Assembly: GCA_007128085.1 (NCBI GenBank)
Contig: SKYC01000242.1
Span: forward strand, 1 to 7,235
DNA length: 7,235 nt
DNA from: Saprospiraceae bacterium
GTDB lineage: Bacteria > Bacteroidota > Bacteroidia > Chitinophagales > Saprospiraceae
Reading direction: 5' to 3'
Shown here one piece after another: positions 1 through 6,185 of the stretch. Position numbers and translations under genes: made by a program. Every line of letters starts with the position of its first letter. Position 1 is the stretch's first letter. Under the pieces are notes generated by a model. It did not search any database, was not told the DNA's origin, and saw only the letters and a list, made by a program, of their open reading frames with translations.

Positions 1-522
1 CCTGGCACCCACAGAAGCGTTCAGGCTTTTAAAAGCTCCATCCACAATTGCATCGATGAGACAGGCTTGATGAGTGCGCGCGTATTCATTCCAGCAGGTG
101 AGCTGTTCCGGGCTCAACTCCCCCTCCATATCTATTCTTGAATCAATCGGGCCGAATAGGTGATTCAAAACAGACCCAATTCCCAACCGGGTGTTGGGAT
201 CGGCATCTATTGACCGGGCTACTTTCTCTATAGCCCTCTGAATTTTTCCTGCTTTTTTCGTAAAATCCTCCGGAACACCGTAGTAAAGGGAAACGAAGTT
301 GTTGTAGTCCCTGGCTGAGAAAAAGTCTTTATCGAGCATATGGTCAGAGAGGTATTCGTTGGAAGAGCTCAAAAAGAAAGTGAGGTTTTCCACCAATACG
401 GCTTCTTGTCGTTCCTCCGGCAATAAATTTTCGGACTGCAGGCCAGCGGGAAGTCCAATTAAAAGGATACATGTGATGATCCATCCTCTGAAAATGGTTT
501 TAAATAAGCTGTCTGATTTCAT
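1..522 (-). CDS. Exported protein of unknown function, partial (C-terminus beyond left edge)
   Basis: An open frame of 174 codons with no stop runs from an ATG at 522 off the left edge. The N-terminus (MKSDSLFKTIFRGW, then a hydrophobic stretch at about residues 14-29, then GLQSEN) looks like a Sec signal peptide with possible cleavage near residue 30, so the product is probably periplasmic or secreted; no lipobox Cys follows the hydrophobic stretch. The rest is mixed helical-looking sequence with two cysteines near the visible end (CWNEYARTHQAC). I recognise no family. It lies 115 bases downstream of the CRTAC1-like lipoprotein gene on the same strand, so co-transcription is possible. An in-frame ATG at 555 would add 11 residues (MLSLKFKNRDS); I prefer 522 because a half-match to the Bacteroidota -7 element (TATCTTTA, 544-551) overlaps that upstream start. 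Neither start has a strong ribosome binding site. Confidence 0.7.
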   Translation of the reverse strand, partial: MKSDSLFKTIFRGWIITCILLIGLPAGLQSENLLPEERQEAVLVENLTFFLSSSNEYLSDHMLDKDFFSARDYNNFVSLYYGVPEDFTKKAGKIQRAIEKVARSIDADPNTRLGIGSVLNHLFGPIDSRIDMEGELSPEQLTCWNEYARTHQACLIDAIVDGAFKSLNASVGAR

Positions 523-595
523 GCTATCTCGGTTTTTGAACTTTAAAGATAACATTAATTGATTAAAGTTGGTGGAGGAAAAGGTAAAAATCCCA

Positions 596-612
596 TTTTA
601 CTCTCTGTAAAA
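596..612 (-). terminator. Possible weak terminator hairpin after the CRTAC1-like gene
   Basis: A perfect 6-bp inverted repeat, TTTTAC / GTAAAA with a 5-base loop, starts 25 bases past the stop codon at 638. On the minus strand it is followed within a few bases by a short T run (GGGATTTTT). The stem is AT-rich and weak, so this is a tentative call; read-through into the gene at 522-1 is equally plausible. Confidence 0.2.
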
Positions 613-637
613 AAGTCTTCGAAAAGCAGAGGGTAAT

Positions 638-2875
638 TCATTCGGCTTCAGAAGAGCTGAGACTAAAGGAAGCTGTGTTTATTACCTCCGGCTCGGATCG
701 GCCCTCTTGAATTTCAAGTATTTGGTTCAAAGGTGGATTTTGAAAAACATCCACGGTGGTTTGATGTGGCCACTCCACCACAATTTCATTGATCTTTGCG
801 GCATCGCCCAGACCAATTTCGGTGCGGAGGGGATTGCCCCCAAAAGTACCTCCTGAGTTTACGACTCTGTAGATTTCCCTGACTTCACCTTCTTCATTCT
901 CAACCTCTACTTTTATCCTGGCTCCGATGCCCGACCGGTTGGATTGAACGCCCTCCGTAACGATATGAACCCAGTTGCTCTCCTCCAATGGGTTTTCAAA
1001 AAGTAAGTTGAACGCAACATCTCCCTCGAAGGCACCGCCCTGCACAGCGTAAATGTCCTGATCCCCGTCGTTGTCAAAATCGGCAAAAGCAATGCCATGC
1101 CCTTTTTGAATATGACCAAACCCGAAATAAGTCACCTCCTGAAATGATTGACCAGAGACGTTCTTAAACATCCGGTTGGGGACAATGGACCGGAAGTCCG
1201 GCGCTCCCGTTCCCACGTAAAAATCGAGGTAACCGTTGTTGTTCAGGTCACCAAAATTAAACCCCATGGCATAGGTGATTTTGTCGAGTCCTACTTCATG
1301 AGTCACATCTTCAAATTTTTCATTTCCGAGATTGCGGAACAATTTCATGGTTTCCCCGGCAGGTGGTTGACCGAGAAGTTCCCTGGAATAGTCTTCTGCC
1401 ACCTGCTCCAGACGCGTGGAATTATAATCCATGACCAATAAGTCCTGATAGCCATCGTTATCGAAATCGAGGAAGGCCACGGGAAAGCTAAATACCGGCT
1501 GGCTCAGGCCGGCCTCTGCGGCCATTTCCTCAAACTGCCAGTTTGAAAAATCGGATCCCCCTCTGTTGACAAATAAGCGATTGGGTTCTCCCATAACAGA
1601 TACATACAAATCCGGCATCCCGTTGTTGTTGATATCGCCCCAAACCACCCCTTTTGAAAAAACGGTAAGGTCGAGCCCCAGTTGTGGAGCAATATTGGTA
1701 AAAGTGCCGTCTCCGTTGTTTCGATACAATTCGTTGGGGTGGGCAATCCCGGCCGCCGTTTGGGATTCATTTCCGATATACAGGTCCAGGTAACCATCGC
1801 CATCGAAGTCTGCCCAGGATGCGGTCTGCGTCGGATGAAAGCTCAGGAGGCCGGCTTTTTCAGTGACGTCGGTAAAAGTGCCGTCCCCATTGTTGCGCAA
1901 AAGGGAATTGGGGTGGCCACCACCCTCTCCCAACCAGGCTCCTCTGAGAATTAAAATATCGGTATACCCACTGTTGTTGTAGTCTGCATGAACAGCATTT
2001 AATCCGCTGACAATGCCATCGAGCCCGGCAGAAAGAGTGGCATCTGTAAAGCTGCCATCGCCATTATTGACAAACAACCTGCATTGATCTTTCAGGCCGT
2101 ATGAGGTCATGAAAATATCCAGATAACCGTTGTTGTTAAAGTCTGCAACGCACACGCCGCCAGATAACCCGAGAACATCCAGGTCTAAATCAATGGCCAC
2201 CTCCTTGAAAAACGGGAAATCAATTTCAGGCTTTTCATCCAGGGGCAGCAACCATATTTCCGGAACTTCATCCGGGTATTTACCCAGGGTCATATAAGCG
2301 ATATTGAGCAGATAGCGGCTATTTAAGTCATTGGGGAATTCCGTTAGAATTTGCTCGTACATTTCTATGGCTTTGGACGACCCTTCCGTCAAATCATGCC
2401 ACCCATCTTGCTGCAAGGGGACAATACAAGAAGCTGATGTATGATTGGCAACGCAATTTTGTTCTTCACCCAGACGGAGATAGGCCACCGCCATTAAATC
2501 GTATATGGGCTTTACCGCGGGTTCAAGAGAAAAACCCTGAGCGATCAATTGTTCCTTTATATTCTCGAGATTCCTGATGGCCTGTTCCGTATTTCCACCG
2601 TTCAACAACTGTTGCGTATATGCGATAAAAAGATTGATTCTCTGCTGCGGATCCGTAACATTTTCCAATTGCTCATGGTAAATTTCCGCCATCGCCAGAT
2701 TCATGTGATAATTCAGGTGGGGATCAGAATGAACAGCGATGGAGTCGAGTGTACCGAGCATATTCCGGTGAGTGTCCACCTCCTGTTGTTCCGGACTTTC
2801 CGGCTTGCAACTCCAGTATGTACTCATCACCAGAAGCACAAATAAAACAAGCAAAGAACCCCAGTACTTTTCCAT
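638..2875 (-). CDS. CRTAC1-like lipoprotein: TPR, seven FG-GAP/VCBS repeats and ASPIC/UnbV domain
   Basis: Start chosen at the ATG at 2875 (745 residues); the frame extends to a TTG at 2914, but the ATG gives a compact lipoprotein signal (MEKYWGSLLVLFVLLVMSTYWSC) and fits the promoter candidate upstream. Cys23 is the likely lipidated residue, although the preceding YWS is an atypical lipobox; the following KPESPE resembles the Lys-plus-acidic surface-export signal of Bacteroidota lipoproteins. Residues about 57-205 look like TPR helices, ending in YLLNIAYMTLGKYPDEVP. Seven DxDxDGxxD-type loops begin at Asp245, 298, 356, 414, 470, 543 and 599, each but the last followed by an RLFxNNGDGxFxD-like strand, as expected for a seven-bladed integrin-alpha-like propeller binding calcium. 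Residues about 634-725 (SGIGARIKVEVE, GLGDAAKINEIVVEWP) match the ASPIC/UnbV domain. The family is widespread but its biochemical role is unsettled; an adhesive or ligand-binding surface role is inference. Confidence 0.9.
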   Translation of the reverse strand: MEKYWGSLLVLFVLLVMSTYWSCKPESPEQQEVDTHRNMLGTLDSIAVHSDPHLNYHMNLAMAEIYHEQLENVTDPQQRINLFIAYTQQLLNGGNTEQAIRNLENIKEQLIAQGFSLEPAVKPIYDLMAVAYLRLGEEQNCVANHTSASCIVPLQQDGWHDLTEGSSKAIEMYEQILTEFPNDLNSRYLLNIAYMTLGKYPDEVPEIWLLPLDEKPEIDFPFFKEVAIDLDLDVLGLSGGVCVADFNNNGYLDIFMTSYGLKDQCRLFVNNGDGSFTDATLSAGLDGIVSGLNAVHADYNNSGYTDILILRGAWLGEGGGHPNSLLRNNGDGTFTDVTEKAGLLSFHPTQTASWADFDGDGYLDLYIGNESQTAAGIAHPNELYRNNGDGTFTNIAPQLGLDLTVFSKGVVWGDINNNGMPDLYVSVMGEPNRLFVNRGGSDFSNWQFEEMAAEAGLSQPVFSFPVAFLDFDNDGYQDLLVMDYNSTRLEQVAEDYSRELLGQPPAGETMKLFRNLGNEKFEDVTHEVGLDKITYAMGFNFGDLNNNGYLDFYVGTGAPDFRSIVPNRMFKNVSGQSFQEVTYFGFGHIQKGHGIAFADFDNDGDQDIYAVQGGAFEGDVAFNLLFENPLEESNWVHIVTEGVQSNRSGIGARIKVEVENEEGEVREIYRVVNSGGTFGGNPLRTEIGLGDAAKINEIVVEWPHQTTVDVFQNPPLNQILEIQEGRSEPEVINTASFSLSSSEAE

Positions 2876-2924
2876 CGATATAAATTTTTTCACCTTCAAA
2901 AAAACAACATCCAATGATAATAAA

Positions 2925-2953
2925 CAAAATGAATGGGATTCTTAAGGCAACAA
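2925..2953 (-). promoter_or_regulatory. Candidate Bacteroidota-type promoter for the CRTAC1-like gene
   Basis: On the minus strand, TTG (2953-2951), an 18-base spacer and TCATTTTG (2932-2925) resemble the -33/-7 arrangement (TTG, about 19 bases, TAnnTTTG) of Bacteroidota promoters, with one mismatch in the -7 box. Transcription would start about 45 bases before the ATG at 2875 and almost on top of the alternative TTG at 2914, which supports the shorter protein. Confidence 0.35.
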
Positions 2954-3052
2954 TAAGTTAATTTGATACTAAAGTGTTAAGCCGTATACTACTGAAAGGT
3001 CTTCCTCGCTCGATTGGCGGTTCCCTCTTCTTTTCTCCATTTAGTCAGAATT

Positions 3053-3088
3053 ACAGATTTGCACAGATTTATAGGATGACACGGATTT
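3053..3088. repeat. Degenerate ACAGATTT repeat cluster
   Basis: ACAGATTT occurs at 3053-3060 and 3063-3070, with ACGGATTT at 3081-3088; ACAGATTA recurs at 3335-3342. The wording resembles the CACAGATT-type intergenic repeats I recall from Bacteroidota genomes. Only the local repetition is seen directly; membership of a dispersed family is inference. Confidence 0.4.
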
Positions 3089-3181
3089 AGTGATTGCCAT
3101 TCTATAAACAGTAAGGTGTTTGAAAGCCTGTTGTATAGACATAGCTCTTTTGATAAAAATTAGATCAATCCAAAAACGAAT

Positions 3182-3201
3182 CGAGATGCTTTTTTATCTC
3201 G
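3182..3201. repeat. Hairpin CGAGAT / ATCTCG with T-rich loop
   Basis: A perfect 6-bp inverted repeat (3182-3187 and 3196-3201) encloses GCTTTTTT. It is followed by GCGAAATTCTCTGTGC, wording typical of dispersed intergenic repeats. No T run follows the stem on the plus strand, so it is not a convincing terminator. Confidence 0.35.
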
Positions 3202-3239
3202 CGAAATTCTCTGTGCTTTCTTCGTGGCCTCTCCACCAA

Positions 3240-3257
3240 TCCCCAACGAATTGGGGA
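3240..3257. repeat. REP-like palindrome TCCCCAA-CGAA-TTGGGGA
   Basis: A perfect 7-bp stem (3240-3246 and 3251-3257) closes a CGAA loop, and it could extend with CC/GG pairs across a 2-base bulge on the left. It is more GC-rich than the surrounding DNA and has no T tract on either side, so it looks like a palindromic repeat element rather than a terminator. Confidence 0.45.
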
Positions 3258-3358
3258 GGGACGCGTGTGGTAATTCAATTAAAAACAATAATTACTCTCA
3301 GGACATCCTTTTATAAAAAGAATCATCGATCTACACAGATTAAATCCCTATGACAATT

Positions 3359-3388
3359 TTAGGACACAAGGGAGATTGATTACCTTTG
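3359..3388 (+). promoter_or_regulatory. Candidate promoter for the threonine aldolase gene
   Basis: TACCTTTG at 3381-3388 is a perfect match to the Bacteroidota -7 consensus TAnnTTTG, with TTA at 3359-3361 in the place of the -33 TTG after a 19-base spacer. Transcription from here would give a leader of roughly 120 bases before the ATG at 3517. Confidence 0.35.
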
Positions 3389-3426
3389 GGGTAGACTTCA
3401 AATGAGGTTGTTATTAATTAAAGTGA

Positions 3427-3448
3427 AGAATCAAGGTTCATTGATTCT
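3427..3448 (+). promoter_or_regulatory. Leader hairpin upstream of the aldolase gene
   Basis: AGAATCAA (3427-3434) and TTGATTCT (3441-3448) form a perfect 8-bp stem with a GGTTCA loop. It lies in the predicted 5' leader, about 70 bases before the start codon. It has no following T run and no recognisable riboswitch core, so a regulatory role is only a possibility. Confidence 0.3.
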
Positions 3449-3516
3449 GATGGTTGAAATAGACATCACTTTGAATTTTGTGTCTGCATTTAATCGGAAG
3501 GAAAAAATTCAAATCC

Positions 3517-4539
3517 ATGAAAATAAATCTTATCAGCGATACCGTCACTTTACCCTGCGAGGGAATGAAAAAAGCCATGATCACTGCCGAACTGGGCGAC
3601 GATGTTTTTAAGACAGACCCCACCATTGTGAAACTGGAAGCCCATGCAGCGGAGATGTTTGGCATGGAGTCGGCATTGTTTTGTCCATCGGGAACCATGA
3701 CCAATCAGATTGCGATCAACTTACTCACACGACCCATGGACGAGCTTATCTGCGATGAGAATTCACACGTATTTCACTATGAAAATGCCGCTTATGCCCG
3801 CCATTCCGGAGTGGGTTTGTACGCGCTAAAGGGAAAAAATGGCAAGCTCAGCCCCAAACTGATTGAATCGGCCATTCGACCACTGACGGATTGGTATCCG
3901 CGCAGCAGTTTGGTGGTGATCGAGAACTCCTGCAACAAGGCGGGTGGAACGCATTACAGCCTGGAAGAGATGAAAGCTCTTTCTGAATATTGCAGAGAAA
4001 AAGGGCTGGCGATTCACCTGGACGGTGCCCGAATTTTCAATGTGCAGGTCGAGGAGAATTTTTCTCTTTCAGAGCTCGGTCCCTTATTCGATACAGTTTC
4101 CATTTGTCTGTCGAAAGGCCTTGGAGCACCGGTCGGCTCCTTACTACTTGGCAAGTCTCAACAAATTGATGAGGCCCGGCGGATCAGAAAAGCCATGGGT
4201 GGCGGCATGCGGCAAAGTGGGATACTCGCTGCTGCCGGAATTTTTGCCCTGGAAAACAATATTGAACGATTGACACAGGACCACCATCACGCAAATTTAT
4301 TGAAAGGAGCGCTGGCTAAATTGGGCACCGTTGAAAATATCCGCGATGCCCGGACCAATATCGTCATGTTTGATGTTCGCCCACCGATGAATGCCGACCT
4401 TTTCACTAAATCATTGGAGGAATGCGGAATACTCTGCACTGCTTTTGGCCCGAATACGGTACGCATGGTAACGCACAAGGATATTTCCACTGAAGATATC
4501 CACTACTGTGTTCAAAAACTCGAAAAAATCCACTGGTAA
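3517..4539 (+). CDS. ltaE: Low-specificity L-threonine aldolase
   Basis: A cytoplasmic PLP-dependent fold-type-I enzyme that splits L-threonine or L-allo-threonine into glycine and acetaldehyde. The ATG at 3517 gives 340 residues, close to the roughly 333 of E. coli LtaE, and starts with the family's MxxNLISDTVTxP; the frame extends to a TTG at 3478, which I reject. A GGAAGGA lies 14 bases upstream, rather far for a binding site. Visible landmarks: SGTMTNQ (58-64, PLP phosphate), His84 (stacks on PLP), DGAR (Asp169, Arg172), the Schiff-base lysine Lys200 in CLSKGLGAPVGS, the GGGMRQSG loop (228-235), and TVRMVTH with the carboxylate-binding Arg316. The E. coli His126 position (ENTHN) reads ENSCN here, with Cys139. 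The gene stands alone on the plus strand and converges on the nuclease gene. Identification is firm; stereospecificity (L-allo versus low-specificity) cannot be told. Confidence 0.95.
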   Translation: MKINLISDTVTLPCEGMKKAMITAELGDDVFKTDPTIVKLEAHAAEMFGMESALFCPSGTMTNQIAINLLTRPMDELICDENSHVFHYENAAYARHSGVGLYALKGKNGKLSPKLIESAIRPLTDWYPRSSLVVIENSCNKAGGTHYSLEEMKALSEYCREKGLAIHLDGARIFNVQVEENFSLSELGPLFDTVSICLSKGLGAPVGSLLLGKSQQIDEARRIRKAMGGGMRQSGILAAAGIFALENNIERLTQDHHHANLLKGALAKLGTVENIRDARTNIVMFDVRPPMNADLFTKSLEECGILCTAFGPNTVRMVTHKDISTEDIHYCVQKLEKIHW

Positions 4540-4544
4540 ACGGC

Positions 4545-5150
4545 TCAGGAGTCCGCCTGTTTGCGCTTGTTCAACTCATCTCTAATTTCCGCTGCCCGCT
4601 CGTAGTTTTCCTCCTTCAGGGTTTCATCGAGCAGGGTCCTCAATTTGGGGATAGACAACTTTTCAAGAGAAGACCGCTTTTTACTTCGGCTCCCTGACCC
4701 CGGTTGTTTAACCGGATCGGCAGGATCTCCCTCCTCGGTTTCTTCATAAGAGATTCCCGCGGAGTCGAGAATGAATTCGTAGGTATAGATGGGGCAATTA
4801 AAACGCACGGCCATGGCGATGGCATCGCTGGTTCTGGAATCAATTTCGAAAGTTTCACCGGCTTTTTCACACACCAGTCTGGCATAGAAAATACCGTCGT
4901 ACAACTTGTTGATAATGACTTCTTTCAAAACGATGTCAAAAGTGTCGAGTGTGTTTTTGAATAAATCGTGAGTAAGGGGGCGGTTGGGCGTCATTCTTTC
5001 CATGGCAACTGCAATGGCCTGGGCTTCAAACGATCCAATTACAATGGGCAATCTCCGGGTGCCATCTTGTTCCCCAAGTACCACCGCGTAATTATGCGAT
5101 TGGCTCAGGCTGTGAGACAAGGCCACTATTTCCAACTCTATTTTTGTCAT
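4545..5150 (-). CDS. DUF151 bifunctional nuclease family protein with C-terminal UVR motif
   Basis: A 201-residue protein. Residues 1-130 form the DUF151 / bifunctional nuclease domain: LPIVIGSFEAQAI (34-46), RPLTHDLF (57-64) and DSRTSDAIAMAVR (104-116) are its conserved blocks. A charged, low-complexity linker (about 135-160, EETEEGDPADP then SGSRSKKRS) leads to a UvrB/UvrC-type helical hairpin at about 163-198 (LRTLLDETLKEENYERAAEIRDEL). Family members have been described with DNase/RNase activity, and the UVR motif mediates protein contacts in Uvr and Clp proteins; the substrate here is unknown. It is last in the etfB-etfA block, 53 bases after the etfA stop with no obvious terminator between, and has a strong ribosome binding site. 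Its stop lies 5 bases from the aldolase stop. Confidence 0.9.
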   Translation of the reverse strand: MTKIELEIVALSHSLSQSHNYAVVLGEQDGTRRLPIVIGSFEAQAIAVAMERMTPNRPLTHDLFKNTLDTFDIVLKEVIINKLYDGIFYARLVCEKAGETFEIDSRTSDAIAMAVRFNCPIYTYEFILDSAGISYEETEEGDPADPVKQPGSGSRSKKRSSLEKLSIPKLRTLLDETLKEENYERAAEIRDELNKRKQADS

Positions 5151-5157
5151 AATCTCT

Positions 5158-5163
5158 CTCCTC
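5158..5163 (-). promoter_or_regulatory. Strong Shine-Dalgarno (GAGGAG) of the DUF151 nuclease gene
   Basis: On the minus strand GAGGAG lies 7 bases before the ATG at 5150, ideal spacing. It is notable because the etfA and etfB starts have only A/T-rich upstream sequence, so this gene may be translated differently within the same transcript. It also fixes the start codon. Confidence 0.6.
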
Positions 5164-5203
5164 TATATATAAAATAACTCGGTAAATTGCAAATTCCTTC
5201 ACA

Positions 5204-6166
5204 TCATCCATTATCGGCTTTAAAGCGCTTGACTGCTTCTGTCAGTTTTGGCACGACATCAAACAAATCAGCACAAACGCCGTAGTCGGCAGCTTTAAAA
5301 AAGGGCGCTTCAGAGTCCTTGTTTATAACGACAATGACCTTGGAATTATTGACTCCTGCCAAATGTTGTATCGCTCCACTGATACCAATTGCAATGTACA
5401 AATTCGGGCGTATCGCAATGCCTGTCTGTCCGACGTGTTCGTGATGGGGCCTCCACTCAGAATCCGCTACGGGCCGGCTACAAGCTGTAGTCGCATTCAG
5501 TGCTTCCGCAAGTTCTTCGATAATGTCCCAGTTTTCAGGTCCTTTCATTCCCCTTCCTGCACTGACGACTCGCTCCGCTTCGGGTAGTGGAACTTTCCCG
5601 GTCACCACATTCCGCTCGACCAATTCAACTTTGGATTTATTGAATTCAACGTCCTTTTCCTCGACTTCAGGAGAAACCTCTGCTTTGGTCACAGACAGGG
5701 AATTGGGAATCAGCGATACCACGCTCTTTTCAGCAACGGCTTCATAGTGTGCAAAAGCTTTTCCCGAAAAAACGGGTTTAACCCATCTCAACTGTCCTCC
5801 TGTATTTTCAAACCCTTTGACAGCACTTATACAAGCAGCTTCCAGCCGGACAGATAACCTGCCCGCCAACGCCTTTCCCAAAGCGGTGTGCGACAGCAGG
5901 ACGGTGTTCGCTCCCAATTCATTGGCCAGGCCGGCAATGACATCCCGGTAGGCAAAGTCATCAAAGTCATTGAGCGCTGAATTATTTACGTGATATATTT
6001 TCGAAATCCCATAACCGGAGAGTTCTGAAGGCTGATGGTGGTCACCCAATACCACAGCCGCACAATCCTGATTTCTCTCTTTGGCGAGTTGGCTGCCCAA
6101 CAGGGCAATTTCAAACGCATTTTTCTTGAATTTTCCGTCTTTACTCTCTGCAAAAACTAGTATCAT
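5204..6166 (-). CDS. etfA: Electron transfer flavoprotein subunit alpha
   Basis: The FAD-carrying subunit of the soluble ETF heterodimer, which passes electrons from acyl-CoA and related dehydrogenases towards ETF:quinone oxidoreductase. It has 320 residues, the normal size. The N-terminal half (MILVFAESKDGKFKKNAFEI onward) is the Rossmann-like ETF domain. The C-terminal FAD domain shows SAGRGMKGPENW (202-213), CSRPVADSEW (229-238) with the FAD-contacting Arg231, HVGQTG (244-249), and the EtfA signature LYIAIGISGAIQHLAG (256-271) running to VVIN, where the PROSITE pattern expects Ala rather than the first of these Val-Val positions. DSEAPFFKAADYGV (284-297) completes the site. It starts 19 bases after the etfB stop, clearly the same operon. 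The start has no Shine-Dalgarno, only A/T-rich sequence. Confidence 0.96.
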   Translation of the reverse strand: MILVFAESKDGKFKKNAFEIALLGSQLAKERNQDCAAVVLGDHHQPSELSGYGISKIYHVNNSALNDFDDFAYRDVIAGLANELGANTVLLSHTALGKALAGRLSVRLEAACISAVKGFENTGGQLRWVKPVFSGKAFAHYEAVAEKSVVSLIPNSLSVTKAEVSPEVEEKDVEFNKSKVELVERNVVTGKVPLPEAERVVSAGRGMKGPENWDIIEELAEALNATTACSRPVADSEWRPHHEHVGQTGIAIRPNLYIAIGISGAIQHLAGVNNSKVIVVINKDSEAPFFKAADYGVCADLFDVVPKLTEAVKRFKADNG

Positions 6167-6185
6167 AGTTGTATTTTAATTTTCG

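Larger units (their letters stand above)
2876..3516. other. Intergenic region without a convincing gene, with repeat remnants and opposing promoters
   Basis: These 641 bases separate two divergently transcribed genes. The short open frames inside have no recognisable product, and the longest (77 codons from 3120) reads straight through repeat-like DNA. What can be seen: a promoter candidate for each flanking gene near each end, clustered ACAGATTT units at 3053-3088 with a further copy near 3335, a hairpin with a T-rich loop at 3182-3201, a GC-rich hairpin at 3240-3257, and a leader hairpin at 3427-3448. The middle looks like decayed dispersed-repeat DNA rather than a lost gene. Confidence 0.6.

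Noticed and set aside
359..562. A 67-codon open frame on the plus strand near the left edge
   Set aside because: It is antisense to the exported-protein gene, whose signal peptide and long uninterrupted frame make it the better candidate.
1053..2140. The regularly spaced similar units at about 160-220 base intervals in the large minus-strand gene, which could suggest a DNA repeat array
   Set aside because: They are the coding sequence of the FG-GAP calcium loops in the lipoprotein and are explained by the protein repeat; they are not CRISPR or tandem DNA repeats.
3120..3353. A 77-codon open frame in the intergenic region
   Set aside because: It reads through the repeat-like segments and the TCCCCAA palindrome, has no ribosome binding site, and its product looks like translated repeat DNA.
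3402..3611. A 69-codon open frame starting in the aldolase leader
   Set aside because: It overlaps the start of the aldolase gene in another frame and has no ribosome binding site or recognisable domain. A leader peptide is not excluded but nothing supports one.
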